Positions 1 through 8,548 of a stretch of 64,000 nt of DNA are shown one piece after another (the stretch's first letter is position 1; every line of letters starts with the position of its first letter). The stretch covers positions 434,001 through 498,000 of the forward strand of contig CAWIUT010000003.1 in assembly GCA_963839365.1 (NCBI GenBank), given 5' to 3'. This DNA is from DASSKA01 sp963839365 (GTDB taxonomy: Bacteria > Actinomycetota > Actinomycetes > Propionibacteriales > Nocardioidaceae). A program made the position numbers and the translations under genes. The notes beneath the pieces were generated by a model. That model made no database searches. It was given only the letters and a program-made list of their open reading frames with translations, and was not told where the DNA came from.

Positions 1-405
1 GGTCAGCGCCTCCGCCTCGGAGGGGGACTCCAAGGCCAGCCAGCGCACCGGCTCCCCCCTGGCCGCGCGGCGCACCGCCCACGCCAGCTCGGCGTCGGTC
101 TTGCCGATGCCCTCGAAGGTCACCGCCGCGTGCGGCACCCCGGCCAGTGCGGCCTGACGCCACTCCCCGGACGACACCACGTTCGCGCCCAGCCCGTGCC
201 CGGCCAGCACGCCGACCACGTCCGGCAGGTCGTTGGCCTTGAGCGAGTACTGGCGGACCCAGGGGTCCGGGAAGCCGCCGCGCAGCCGCTGTGCCGCGGC
301 CGCCAGGCCGGCAGCGTCCATCACGTAGACCGGCGTGCCGAACTGCTCGGCCGCACGGACCAGAGGGACACTCGTCCCACCAGCCCCACTCGCCGCATCG
401 ATCAC
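1..405 (-). CDS. LysA/DapDC-like PLP-dependent decarboxylase, N-terminal part
   Basis: This is the first 135 codons of a fold-type III PLP enzyme related to diaminopimelate decarboxylase; the rest lies beyond the window start. The visible barrel start has YSLKAND, where the lysine would form the PLP Schiff base, then GLGANVVSSGE and FEGIGKTDAEL, which match the conserved blocks of LysA-type decarboxylases and related D-amino-acid enzymes. The GTG start at 405 is chosen because a promoter (TTGACC, 18 bp, TGTACT) ends 6 bp upstream, which implies a leaderless mRNA. It diverges from an RpiR regulator, so a dedicated catabolic role rather than housekeeping lysine synthesis is possible. The substrate cannot be assigned from this fragment. 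Confidence 0.75.
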   Translation of the reverse strand, partial: MIDAASGAGGTSVPLVRAAEQFGTPVYVMDAAGLAAAAQRLRGGFPDPWVRQYSLKANDLPDVVGVLAGHGLGANVVSSGEWRQAALAGVPHAAVTFEGIGKTDAELAWAVRRAARGEPVRWLALESPSEAEALT

Positions 406-411
406 CGCGTG

Positions 412-441
412 AGTACAGCATGATTCACTTGAGGGGGTCAA
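412..441 (-). promoter_or_regulatory. Promoter of the LysA-like gene
   Basis: TTGACC at 441-436 and TGTACT at 417-412 are separated by 18 bp. The predicted transcription start falls on or next to the GTG at 405, so the message is probably leaderless. The promoter lies in the 79-bp divergent gap shared with the RpiR regulator. Confidence 0.6.
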
Positions 442-484
442 GAGACAATCCTGAACCACATCAAACAGAGATCGGAGAGCTCCG

Positions 485-1420
485 GTGAGCAACCAGCAGC
501 CGGACCCCACCACCGGGGTCGCGGAACGGATCCGGCAGCGGGTCGGCGAGATGACCCCGTCGGAGCGGCGGGTGGCCCGGGTCCTGCTGTCTGGGCCCCT
601 CACCCTCGGCCTGGAGTCCTCCGCCCGGCTGGCCCGAAGGGTCGGAGTCAGCGGACCGACCGTGAGCCGGTTCGCCGGCCGGCTCGGGTTCGACAGCTAC
701 GCGGCCTTCCAGAGTGCGCTGCGCGAAGACCTGGCCGCCCGGGTGATGACGCCTGTGGAGGTCTACCGGCGGCACGTCGAGCAGGGAGGCGACGAAGGGC
801 TCGGCGGAGCCGGCAGCGCCCTGGGCCGGGCGGTGGAGGACACCCTCGCGGGACTGCCCCCCGAGGACTTCACTCGGGCGGCGACCTGCCTGTCGGAGAG
901 CCGGGGGCAGGTGCTTGTGGTCGGTGGGTGGTTCAGCCACCTGCTCGCCGACTACCTGGCGGCCGTCCTGCGCGAGTTCCGACCCCGGGTCCGCGCAGTG
1001 CCCCCGGTGGCCGGCGAACGCGCCGCGGCCGTCGCAGACGTGGCGAAGAAGGACGTCGTGGTGGCGTTCGACTTCCGGCGCTACGAGCGCGACACCCTCG
1101 AGTTCGCGGAGGCCACCCACGAGGCGGGCGCCCGGGTCGTGCTGTTCACCGACCCGTGGCTGTCCCCGATCGCGGACATCGCGGATGCCGTGCTCCCCGC
1201 CAAGGTGGTCGGGCCGGCTCCGTTCGAGAGCCTCACCCCCACCCTTGCGGTCGTGGAGACACTGCTCACCACGGTGGCCGACCGGCTCGGCGAGAGCGCA
1301 CGCCGCCGGATCGAGCACTTCGGCGGCATCGCGGACCGCTGGGTCCGCCCGTGGCCCACCGCGCCGGTGGAGGAAGCGGCGGATCAGGTCGGGCCACCTT
1401 CACCAGAGGCCCTCAGCTGA
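485..1420 (+). CDS. RpiR/MurR-family transcriptional regulator with SIS domain
   Basis: A 311-aa regulator with an RpiR-type helix-turn-helix (about residues 15-90, containing SARLARRVGVSGPTVSRF) and a C-terminal SIS sugar-isomerase fold (about 125-270, with VLVVGGWFSHLLADYL). In this family the SIS domain binds a phosphosugar or related ligand and changes DNA binding. The GTG start at 485 follows GGAGAG. It is divergent from the LysA-like gene, which is its most likely target together with itself. Its 3' end overlaps the convergent MerR-type gene by 8 bp. The ligand is unknown; the link to an amino-acid enzyme suggests something other than a classical sugar. Confidence 0.88.
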   Translation: MSNQQPDPTTGVAERIRQRVGEMTPSERRVARVLLSGPLTLGLESSARLARRVGVSGPTVSRFAGRLGFDSYAAFQSALREDLAARVMTPVEVYRRHVEQGGDEGLGGAGSALGRAVEDTLAGLPPEDFTRAATCLSESRGQVLVVGGWFSHLLADYLAAVLREFRPRVRAVPPVAGERAAAVADVAKKDVVVAFDFRRYERDTLEFAEATHEAGARVVLFTDPWLSPIADIADAVLPAKVVGPAPFESLTPTLAVVETLLTTVADRLGESARRRIEHFGGIADRWVRPWPTAPVEEAADQVGPPSPEALS

Positions 1421-2297
1421 GCGGCCACTCGCTCGCGGCGGCGACCGGACCGCCTTCCAGCCGACGGGCGCCGATCCGGTCCGCGAGCCGGGCGTCGGCC
1501 CCGGCGCCGCCGAGAGCCACCGGAACCGCGCTCGCCAGCCGGGCCAGCTGCTGTGCCACGGCGTCGAACCGCTCCTGGGTCGTCGCGGCGAGCACGACCC
1601 GGTCGGGTCGCAGCTCGGCCACCGTCTGCTCGAGAGCCTCGAGCGGGGTGTCCGCGCCGAGGTAGCAGGTCCGCCAGCCCTGTCGGGAAAGCACGAGCCC
1701 GTGCATGAGCAGGGCCAGGTCGTGCAGCTCCTGCGGTGGACAGGCCAGCACGACCAGAGGCCCCGTGGTGGCGCCTCCACCCCGGGCCAGGCCCGCCAGA
1801 CGGCCCCGGATGACGTTGCTGGCGAAGTGCTCCTGAGTGACCGTGGCCGTCCCGGCGGCCCATCGTTCGCCGAGCTCGCGCAGGTAGGGCACCAACACGT
1901 CGTCGAGCACGGTCTCCACGGTGAACCCCGCCAGCAGCCGGTCCAGGACCGCCTGGGCGCCGGGCTCGTCCATGGCGTCGAGCGCCGAGCGCAGGTCGGC
2001 GACGTCGGGACCAGAGCCTGCGTCCGCCGCTGCTGCGGACCACCGGTCCGGCACGCCCCGCTCGGCGAGCACCGCCCGCGCTGCCTCGGCGGCCGAGAGG
2101 CCGTCGGCGAGGTGCGCCTGCATCCGGCGCACCCGGGTCTCGTCGGCGGCGCAGTAGAGCCGGAACCGCCCCGCCGACCGCTGCGGGCGCAGCAGGCCGT
2201 ACCTGGCCTCCCACGCCCGCAGCACGTGGGTGCTCACCCCCACGCGCCGACTCAGCTCACCGATGCGCACCAGGCCGGTCTCGTCCACGACAGACAC
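1413..2297 (-). CDS. CarH/LitR-type MerR regulator with B12-binding domain
   Basis: A 294-aa protein with an N-terminal MerR helix-turn-helix (about residues 9-78, VSTHVLRAWEARYGLL and GRFRLY) and a C-terminal cobalamin-binding module. The module has the W-x9-EH signature of adenosylcobalamin photoreceptors (W...QEH near residues 145-156) and an E-x-H-x-x-A version of the usual (D/E)-x-H-x-x-G lower-ligand motif (ELHDLA), followed by GWRTCYLGADTP. Family knowledge suggests a repressor that responds to light and B12 and acts at its own divergent promoter. The GTG at 2297 is the longest start; a GTG at 2288 would fit a leaderless transcript. The Gly-to-Ala change in the cobalamin loop is the one unusual residue. 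Confidence 0.85.
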   Translation of the reverse strand: MSVVDETGLVRIGELSRRVGVSTHVLRAWEARYGLLRPQRSAGRFRLYCAADETRVRRMQAHLADGLSAAEAARAVLAERGVPDRWSAAAADAGSGPDVADLRSALDAMDEPGAQAVLDRLLAGFTVETVLDDVLVPYLRELGERWAAGTATVTQEHFASNVIRGRLAGLARGGGATTGPLVVLACPPQELHDLALLMHGLVLSRQGWRTCYLGADTPLEALEQTVAELRPDRVVLAATTQERFDAVAQQLARLASAVPVALGGAGADARLADRIGARRLEGGPVAAASEWPLS

Positions 2298-2348
2298 TGT
2301 ACATACTCTAGACAGCCTTTTGACAAGACGGGACCTGGGTCGTAGGTT
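2298..2348. promoter_or_regulatory. Overlapping divergent promoters with candidate CarH-type operator
   Basis: Forward promoter: TTGACA (2320-2325), 17 bp, TAGGTT (2343-2348), reading into the FAD oxidoreductase. Reverse promoter: TTGTCA (2326-2321), 17 bp, TGTACA (2303-2298), reading into the MerR gene. The two -35 hexamers overlap on opposite strands. Around them are the palindromes TGTACA and TCTAGA (2307-2312) and repeats of TAGACA at 2309, 2365 and 2376. A repressor bound here would control both genes. Confidence 0.65.
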
Positions 2349-2392
2349 TCTGGAAGACCGACATTAGACAGTCCTTAGACACGGAGCCGCTC

Positions 2393-3691
2393 ATGCCCAC
2401 ACCTGCCACCCGGTCCGCCTCCCGGCCGACCATCGCCGTCATCGGCGCAGGGGTGTCCGGGCTCACCGCGGCGTACCTGCTCAGCACCCGGCACCCCACC
2501 GCGCAGGTCACGCTCTACGAGGCCGAGGGCCGCCTCGGCGGACACGCGCACACCCACCTGGTCCACGACCGGACCGGGGCGAAGCTGGCGGTCGACAGCG
2601 GCTTCATCGTGCACAACGACCGCACCTACCCCTGGCTGCGAAGGTTGTTCAGCGAGCTCGGTGTCGCCACCCGCCGCACCGAGATGAGCATGAGCATCCG
2701 CGAGGAACCCCACGGTCTCGAGTACGCCGGCGGACGCGGGGTCGCCGGCGTGCTCGCCCAGCCACGCCGGGCGGTGGACCCGCGCTTCCTGCGCGTGCTG
2801 CTCCAGGTCAAGCGCTTCCACATCCGGGCCACCCGGTTCCTGGCGCGCACGCCCGAGGACGACCTGACCAGCTACGGACAGTTCCTGCACGACGAGGGCT
2901 TCTCCCAGGACTTCGTCGACCTGTACGCCGTTCCCGTGGTGTCCTGCGTCTGGTCCATGGGGAGCGGGACCGCCCGGGAGTACCCGGCGCGCTACCTGTT
3001 CCGGTTCCTCGAGCACCACGGCATGCTGCGTGTCACCGGCTCCCCTCGCTGGTACACGGTCGAGGGAGGGTCGCGCACCTACGTGGACGCGATCCGGGCC
3101 CGGCTCCCGGACGTCCGCACGTCCCGCACGGTGACCTCGGTGCTCCGCGAGCCCGAGGGCGTGCTCGTCGTGGACGGGTCCGGAGACAGCCAGCGGTTCG
3201 ACGGCGTGGTGGTCGCGGTGCACGCCGATCAGGCGCTGCAGCTGCTCGGTGACCCGACCCCGGAGGAGAAGGAGGTGCTCGGCGCGTTCCGGTACACCCC
3301 GAACGAGACGGTGCTGCACACCGATCACCGTCTGCTTCCCGTCGCGCCTCGGGCCCGGGCCTCGTGGAACTACCTGGTGCGGTCCGACCGCGCCGGGGAT
3401 CGCAGCCCCACGGTCACCTACTGGATGAACCGGCTGCACGGGCTCGACAGCCCCGACCAGTACCTGGTCACCCTGAACGCACGCGAGCGCATCGACCCGG
3501 GCGAGGTGCTCGCGGTGATGCAGTACCGCCACCCCGTGTACGACGCCAGCGCGGTGCGTGCGCAACGCCGGCTCGTCGGGCTGACCACCGCCCAGACCGC
3601 GTTCGCCGGCGCCTACCACGGCTGGGGCTTCCACGAGGACGGCTGCCGCTCCGGCGTCGATGCTGCCCGGGCGTTCGGAGCGACCTGGTGA
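2393..3691 (+). CDS. FAD-dependent amine-oxidase-like oxidoreductase (COG2907 type)
   Basis: A 432-aa flavoprotein beginning with a Rossmann FAD-binding motif (IAVIGAGVSGLTAAYLLS, residues about 14-31) and a second dinucleotide-contact block GRLGGHAHTH. It resembles the predicted NAD/FAD-binding proteins of COG2907, which are often encoded beside light-responsive LitR/CarH regulators, cyclopropane-fatty-acid synthase and DUF1365 genes. Here only the regulator is present, transcribed divergently. GGAG lies 7 bp before the ATG, and a strong promoter ends 44 bp upstream. A role in lipid or pigment modification is plausible, but the substrate is not known. Confidence 0.8.
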   Translation: MPTPATRSASRPTIAVIGAGVSGLTAAYLLSTRHPTAQVTLYEAEGRLGGHAHTHLVHDRTGAKLAVDSGFIVHNDRTYPWLRRLFSELGVATRRTEMSMSIREEPHGLEYAGGRGVAGVLAQPRRAVDPRFLRVLLQVKRFHIRATRFLARTPEDDLTSYGQFLHDEGFSQDFVDLYAVPVVSCVWSMGSGTAREYPARYLFRFLEHHGMLRVTGSPRWYTVEGGSRTYVDAIRARLPDVRTSRTVTSVLREPEGVLVVDGSGDSQRFDGVVVAVHADQALQLLGDPTPEEKEVLGAFRYTPNETVLHTDHRLLPVAPRARASWNYLVRSDRAGDRSPTVTYWMNRLHGLDSPDQYLVTLNARERIDPGEVLAVMQYRHPVYDASAVRAQRRLVGLTTAQTAFAGAYHGWGFHEDGCRSGVDAARAFGATW

Positions 3692-3736
3692 CCCCGGCCG
3701 ACGCTCCCCCGTCGTCGTCACCGACCGGAAGGCTGG

Positions 3737-4246
3737 TCAGGACTTCGGCCCGCTCCGTGACCGGCCGGGCGTGGAGGGGGGTGCCGAGCCGCCGCGCGAC
3801 CTGGGGCGCGCGGACTCGAAGCACTTCTGCAGCCCGGTCAGGGTGCTGTTGACCAGGCCCTTGATGACCCGGCTCCGGATGAACCCGGGCAGGGGCAGGT
3901 TGTGGTGGATGGTCAGCGTGTAGGTCACCTCGGTCCGGGTGGGTCCGTGCCGGCGCAGCACGTAGCGACCTTCCTGCCCGGTCTGCAGCCTGCCCTCGAG
4001 CATTCGCCAGCTCATCGTGGTGTCGGTGTGCCGGTAGGCCAGCACGTACTCGTCGGTGCCCACGGCCGCGGAGGCCTTGAAGCGGGCGCTGGCCGGCAGG
4101 TCGCTGTTGCGGGCGGCCTCCAGCAGCTCGGCCTCCAGGATCTCCGGGATCCACTCGGGCTGGCTCTCCACGTCGCGCAGCGTGGCGAGCACCTGCTCGA
4201 AGGGAGCGGTCACCTCAACGGTCTGGGTGGCGGTGTCGGTCGGCAT
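3737..4246 (-). CDS. SRPBCC/polyketide-cyclase family protein
   Basis: A 169-aa START-like (SRPBCC) protein with the typical opening beta-strand and helix (TQTVEVTAPFEQVLATLRD) and a buried hydrophobic cavity pattern to about residue 140. The Pro/Arg/Ser-rich tail after residue 143 looks disordered. Such proteins bind lipids or small hydrophobic ligands. The ATG at 4246 follows AGGAGGAG and lies inside the 3' end of adhE (32-bp overlap), so it is translationally coupled as the last gene of the protease-adhE-SRPBCC operon. Specific function unknown. Confidence 0.78.
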   Translation of the reverse strand: MPTDTATQTVEVTAPFEQVLATLRDVESQPEWIPEILEAELLEAARNSDLPASARFKASAAVGTDEYVLAYRHTDTTMSWRMLEGRLQTGQEGRYVLRRHGPTRTEVTYTLTIHHNLPLPGFIRSRVIKGLVNSTLTGLQKCFESARPRSRGGSAPPSTPGRSRSGPKS

Positions 4247-6935
4247 TGCTCCTCCTGTCCGGCGCACCGTAGAAGCCGAGCCGCAGCAGCGTGGTGAGCT
4301 CCTCGAGCAGCGGCATCCGCGGGTTGGTGCGGTTGCTCAGGTCACGGAACGCGGCCATGGTCAGGGACGGGAGCTCGGCCAGGAACTCCTTCTCGCTCAC
4401 GCCGGCCTCGGCAAGGGTGCGCGGCATCTGCACCCGGTCGAGCAGTCTCTCCACCCCCTCCAGGAGCCGTCGACGGCTCTCCGCGGGCTCGCGGCCCCCG
4501 AACACCACCCGCCCCAGCTGCGCGTACTTCGCCGGTGCCACGTAGGCGGTCGAGCTCGGTGAGGGCATGAACTTGCTCGGCAGCGCGGCGTTGTAGCGCA
4601 GCACGTGGGGCAGGAAGATCCCGTTCGCCCTGCCGTGCGCGATCTGGAACCGGGCCCCTGTGGCGTGTGCGAGGGCATGGCACACCCCCACGAACGCGTT
4701 GGAGAACGCCAGCCCGGCCAGGGTCGCGGCGTTGGCCATCTCGGTGCGGGCGTCGAGGTCCCCGGGGTCCTCGTAGGCCCTCGGCAGCGCGTCGAACACC
4801 AGCCTCGCCGCCTGCACGCAGAACGCGTCGGTGTACGGCGAGGCGAAGATCGAGACCACTGCCTCGAGGGCGTGCGTCAGTGCGTCCACGCCGCTGTCGG
4901 CCGTCACCGCCGCCGGCATCGACAAGGTGAGCAGCGGGTCCACGATGGCCATGTCCGGGACCAGTGAATAGTCGACGAGCGTCTCCTTGCGGTCGCCCAC
5001 CGTGATCACAGCGGCCGGCGACACCTCCGAGCCGGTGCCCAACGTCGTCGGGATGGCAACCAGCTGGACCGTGTGGGCGTCCTGCGGGAAGTCCGCGACC
5101 CGCTTGCGGGGATCCAAGAAGGGCAGCGTCAGCTCGGCGAAGGACTTGTCGGGATGCTCGTAGAACAGGCGCATCGCCTTCGCCGCGTCGAGCACCGACC
5201 CTCCCCCGACCGCGACGAGCACGTCCGGTCGCAGCTTCTGCATCAGCTCGATGCCTCGTCCGATCGTTTCCTCGTCGGGCTCCGGCGCGATGTCGCTGAA
5301 CGCCTGCACGTGCCGTGCCTGCAGCTTCGAACGCAAGGTGTCGACCACTCCCCGGTGCTCGCCCAGTGCGTCGGTGACCACCAGCACCGTGTCGCCCTCG
5401 ACCTCGCGGAGGTTCTCCAGCGCGCCGGCGTTGAAGAACGTGTTCGCCGGCACCCGGAACCACTGCGGCGGCGTACGGCGTCGCGACACCGTCTTGATGT
5501 TGAGCAGCTGGAGGTAGTTGACGTTCTCTGTGGTGCTCGAGCCGCCCCAGGTGCCGCAGCCCAGCGAGAAGGTGGGCGTCAGGTTGTTGTAGACCCCGCC
5601 GAGGGCGCCGACCGCGGTCGGTGCGTTCACCAGGATCCGGCCGGTGCGCACCGCCCGCGCATAGGCGTCGACGACGTCATCGTCCAACGCGTAGACGGCT
5701 GACGTGTGCCCGAGACCGCCGTGCTCGGTCACCAGCACGGCGACGTCGATGGCGTGCTGCACGTCGCGGGCCCGGACCATCCCGAGCACCGGCATCAGCT
5801 TCTCCTGCACGAGTGGGTGCGCGGCGAGGGCGTCCAGGTCGGACGGCAGTGGGGCCAGCAGCAGCTTCACGTCCGCGCCCACCTCGAACCCCGCGCGCCG
5901 GGCCAGTTCGGGGGCCTGCTGCCCGAGCGCCTCGAGGTTGACCTTGTCCGCGCAGCCGAACGCGAACTCAGCAAGCTGGCTGGCCTGCTCGTCGGTGAGC
6001 AGCCGGGCGCCCATCCGGGTGAACTCCGCCACCAGCGCGTCGTAGATCTCGTCGTCGACGATGCAGGTCTGCTCGGCCGGGCAGATCACCGAGGCGTCGA
6101 AGGTCTTGGAGATCAAGATGTCGACGACCGCCCCCGCCAGGTCCGCGGTGTGGTGGATGTAGATGGGGGCGTTCCCCGGCCCGACGCAGAGGCCGGGCTT
6201 GCCCGAGGCATTCGCCAGCGCGACGATCTTCGGCCCACCGGTGACCCAGATGAAGTCGACCTGCGGGTGCCGGAAGAGGTGGTGGGTGATCTCGTGCGCG
6301 GTGTCCGGGACCACCTGGAGAGCACCCGGCGGCATGCCCGCGTCCTCGGCGGCCGCCCGCAGCAGCTCGACGGCGCGCTCGCAGCAGCGCACGGCGTACG
6401 GCGACGGCCGGAAGATGACGGCGTTGCGGGTCTTGGCCGCGACGATCGCCTTGTAGAGCACCGTGGAGGTCGGGTTGGTCACCGGGGTGATGGCGAGCAC
6501 CACACCGATCGGCTCGGCGACCCGCACCAGGTTGCGCTCGACGTCCTCCTCGACGACCCCGACCGACCGCTTACCGCGGAGGTAGTCGGAGACGAACTCG
6601 GTCGCCACGTAGTTCTTGACGACCTTGTCCTCGAAGACGCCGAAGCCGGTCTCCTCGATCGCCAGCTGGGCGAGGTCGACAGCGGACCGCAACCCGGCCT
6701 GGACCATGGCCTCCACGATGGTGTCGACCTGCGCCTGGTCCAGCTCGCGGAAGGCGCGGGCGGCCCCGGTGGCCCGGTCCACCACGGCGTCCACCTGGGT
6801 CAGGCGCTCGGGCGCAGGCCCGCGCTGCTCGGGTAGGGCGACGGACGGTGCAACAGCTGGCTCGCTCCGGGTTTCGTTCTGGGTCTCGTTCTGGGTCTCG
6901 TTCTGGGGCTCGTTCTGGGGCTCTGTCTGGGTCAT
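4215..6935 (-). CDS. adhE: Bifunctional acetaldehyde-CoA/alcohol dehydrogenase
   Basis: A 906-aa AdhE. The N-terminal half is a CoA-acylating aldehyde dehydrogenase with the catalytic cysteine in SVICPAEQTC and the block GLCVGPGNAPIYIHHTADL. The C-terminal half is an iron-dependent alcohol dehydrogenase with GTGSEVSP and metal-site histidines in DALTHALEAVVS and HALAHATG...IAHG. It converts acetyl-CoA to ethanol and regenerates NAD+ when respiration is limited. The first 26 residues are an unusual acidic/polar QNET repeat tract made of 12-bp tandem repeats. The start overlaps the stop of the upstream protease gene (ATGA). The operon faces a DosR-like box at 8172, which fits induction under low oxygen. 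Confidence 0.95.
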   Translation of the reverse strand: MTQTEPQNEPQNETQNETQNETRSEPAVAPSVALPEQRGPAPERLTQVDAVVDRATGAARAFRELDQAQVDTIVEAMVQAGLRSAVDLAQLAIEETGFGVFEDKVVKNYVATEFVSDYLRGKRSVGVVEEDVERNLVRVAEPIGVVLAITPVTNPTSTVLYKAIVAAKTRNAVIFRPSPYAVRCCERAVELLRAAAEDAGMPPGALQVVPDTAHEITHHLFRHPQVDFIWVTGGPKIVALANASGKPGLCVGPGNAPIYIHHTADLAGAVVDILISKTFDASVICPAEQTCIVDDEIYDALVAEFTRMGARLLTDEQASQLAEFAFGCADKVNLEALGQQAPELARRAGFEVGADVKLLLAPLPSDLDALAAHPLVQEKLMPVLGMVRARDVQHAIDVAVLVTEHGGLGHTSAVYALDDDVVDAYARAVRTGRILVNAPTAVGALGGVYNNLTPTFSLGCGTWGGSSTTENVNYLQLLNIKTVSRRRTPPQWFRVPANTFFNAGALENLREVEGDTVLVVTDALGEHRGVVDTLRSKLQARHVQAFSDIAPEPDEETIGRGIELMQKLRPDVLVAVGGGSVLDAAKAMRLFYEHPDKSFAELTLPFLDPRKRVADFPQDAHTVQLVAIPTTLGTGSEVSPAAVITVGDRKETLVDYSLVPDMAIVDPLLTLSMPAAVTADSGVDALTHALEAVVSIFASPYTDAFCVQAARLVFDALPRAYEDPGDLDARTEMANAATLAGLAFSNAFVGVCHALAHATGARFQIAHGRANGIFLPHVLRYNAALPSKFMPSPSSTAYVAPAKYAQLGRVVFGGREPAESRRRLLEGVERLLDRVQMPRTLAEAGVSEKEFLAELPSLTMAAFRDLSNRTNPRMPLLEELTTLLRLGFYGAPDRRSNADRHRHPDR
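6874..6933. repeat. 5 x 12-bp tandem repeat in the adhE 5' end
   Basis: Five copies of TCGTTCTGGGKC (the last diverged) encode the QNET/QNEP tract at the AdhE N-terminus. The unit is a multiple of three, so copy-number change keeps the frame. Confidence 0.9.
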
Positions 6936-8053
6936 CGTCTGTTTCCGAATCCTGAGATCGCGAGCGCGCGCGAGAGGTCGGTCTCGGACAGGATGCCGAC
7001 CACCTCGGCCTGTCCGGTGCCGTTGAGGACCACGGCACGGCCGGGGTCACGAGCCAGCACGGGGACCACGTTGGTGACCAGGTCCTCGGGATGCACCACC
7101 GGCACCCCGTCCGCCGCCAGCATCAGCTCGCCGACCCGAGCCGCGGCTCGCTGCCGTGTGGGCACCCGGCCGGCGCTGCGCAGCAGCAGCAGACCGGCGA
7201 AGCGGCCCTCGTCCACGACCGGGTAGACCGGGTGGGAGGTGCTGCGGTCGAGCAGACCCGCGAACTCCTCGATGGTCATCTCCGGATACACCGTGACCGG
7301 CGCAGTCGCCATCAGGTCCCTCACCCGCAGGCCCGAGATCGCCTGGGTCACCCGTGCCGAGACCGCCTCCTGACGCGCCGCCGACCCGATGAACCAGCCC
7401 AGCAACGCGAACCAGAGCCCGCTCGTGCTGTTCTGGGTCAACAACAGGTAGATGCCTCCGACGACCAGGAGCGCCGCTAGCGTCTGGCCGGCCCGCGCTG
7501 CGTAGACGGTGGACTTCGCGCTGTCGCCCGACCGCCACCACAACAGCGCGTGCAACAACCGGCCGCCGTCCAGCGGCAACGCCGGGATCACGTTGAAGAC
7601 CAGCAGCAGCGCGTTGATCCAGGCGAGGTAGCTGGGCACCCCGACCCAGGTACCCGGCAGCCCGAGCGCCCGGCCGCCTACCGCCAGCCCCCAGAACAGG
7701 AGGGCCAACCCGCCCGAGGACAGTGGCCCCGCGGCCACGACCCGGAACTCGGCACCCGGGGTCGGGAGGGGCTCCTCGGCGCGGGACACCCCGCCGAACA
7801 GCCACAACGTGACGTCCCTGACCCGCACCCCCTCGCGCTGGGACTGGAGGGTGTGGCTGAGCTCATGCACGAGGATCGATGCGAAGAACAGCACCGTGGC
7901 GGCTGCCGACATCGTGTAGTAGACCCAGGTCGGGTGGCCGGGGTACGTCGACGGGAAGTAGCCGGCCCCCAGCGACCACAGGATCAGCGCGAAGATGACC
8001 AGCCAGCTCAGGCCGAGCTTGACCGGGACCCCCCTGAACCGGAAGAGAACCAT
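6932..8053 (-). CDS. Site-2 protease (M50) with C-terminal CBS domains, Rip3-like
   Basis: A 373-aa integral membrane zinc protease. HELSH (about residue 63) and the distal NVIPALPLDGGR motif (about 165) supply the zinc ligands of the S2P/M50 family. There are about six membrane segments before residue 245, followed by two CBS modules (about 250-365; first block VRDLMATAPVTVYPE). The architecture matches mycobacterial Rip3 (Rv2625c), a DosR-regulon protein. The ATG at 8053, rather than a longer start, fits the family N-terminus (FRFRGVPVKLG). It heads an operon with adhE and the SRPBCC gene. The substrate, probably a membrane-bound regulator, is not identifiable; the CBS domains suggest adenylate sensing. 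Confidence 0.9.
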   Translation of the reverse strand: MVLFRFRGVPVKLGLSWLVIFALILWSLGAGYFPSTYPGHPTWVYYTMSAAATVLFFASILVHELSHTLQSQREGVRVRDVTLWLFGGVSRAEEPLPTPGAEFRVVAAGPLSSGGLALLFWGLAVGGRALGLPGTWVGVPSYLAWINALLLVFNVIPALPLDGGRLLHALLWWRSGDSAKSTVYAARAGQTLAALLVVGGIYLLLTQNSTSGLWFALLGWFIGSAARQEAVSARVTQAISGLRVRDLMATAPVTVYPEMTIEEFAGLLDRSTSHPVYPVVDEGRFAGLLLLRSAGRVPTRQRAAARVGELMLAADGVPVVHPEDLVTNVVPVLARDPGRAVVLNGTGQAEVVGILSETDLSRALAISGFGNRR

Positions 8054-8171
8054 GTCCCTGCCCTGTCTTGGCCGGCGTGCTTGTCGGCGCGTGGTGAGCC
8101 GTTCGCTCCTACTCGTCTCGACGCTAGGCCGTCGAGGGCGACCCGCCACCGGTCGAACGGGACAGCCTCGC

Positions 8172-8185
8172 GGGACTTAGGGCCT
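8172..8185. promoter_or_regulatory. DosR/DevR-like box 1
   Basis: GGGACTTAGGGCCT matches the core of the DosR palindrome (GGGAC-N4-GNCCC) at all but the last base. It lies in the 219-bp divergent gap between the Rip3-like protease operon and the small-protein/pncB operon, so it could serve both. Confidence 0.6.
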
Positions 8186-8272
8186 GCCCTCCGTCACGCG
8201 CCGGCGGGTCGTTGGTCCCTGGCCGCGCGACGGCCGGTCGGACCATGGTGAAGGGTGTCGAAAGGAGCGCAG

Positions 8273-8548
8273 ATGTCGGACGCATCCGCCTCCTGGGAGT
8301 CGCCCACCATCGAGGTGCGGGTCTACCGGCACGGTGAGCTGGTCAACCAGGTCCTGTGCGAGTCCGAGGAGGAAGCCGCCGACGTGGTGGACCGGTGGTC
8401 CGACGCCGAGGAAGTCTCCTGCATCGTCGACGACCTGTCGTTCCGCCATACCGCTGACGACGTGCTGGAGCCGGAGCCGACCGAACCGCTCGACGAGGAG
8501 TATCCCCGCGAACCCCCGGGGGGCACCGGTGGGAGCGGGACCGACTGA
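8273..8548 (+). CDS. Small acidic hypothetical protein
   Basis: A 91-aa protein that I cannot assign to a family. It is rich in Glu and Asp, has a predicted short alpha/beta core (IEVRVYRHGELVNQVLCES, then a helix and VSCIVDDLSF) and a Pro/Gly-rich tail. The ATG at 8273 has AAAGGAG 5 bp upstream. The end overlaps the nicotinate phosphoribosyltransferase gene, so the two are co-translated. It follows the DosR-like box at 8172 and is the first gene of that transcript. No signal peptide or membrane segment. Confidence 0.75.
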   Translation: MSDASASWESPTIEVRVYRHGELVNQVLCESEEEAADVVDRWSDAEEVSCIVDDLSFRHTADDVLEPEPTEPLDEEYPREPPGGTGGSGTD

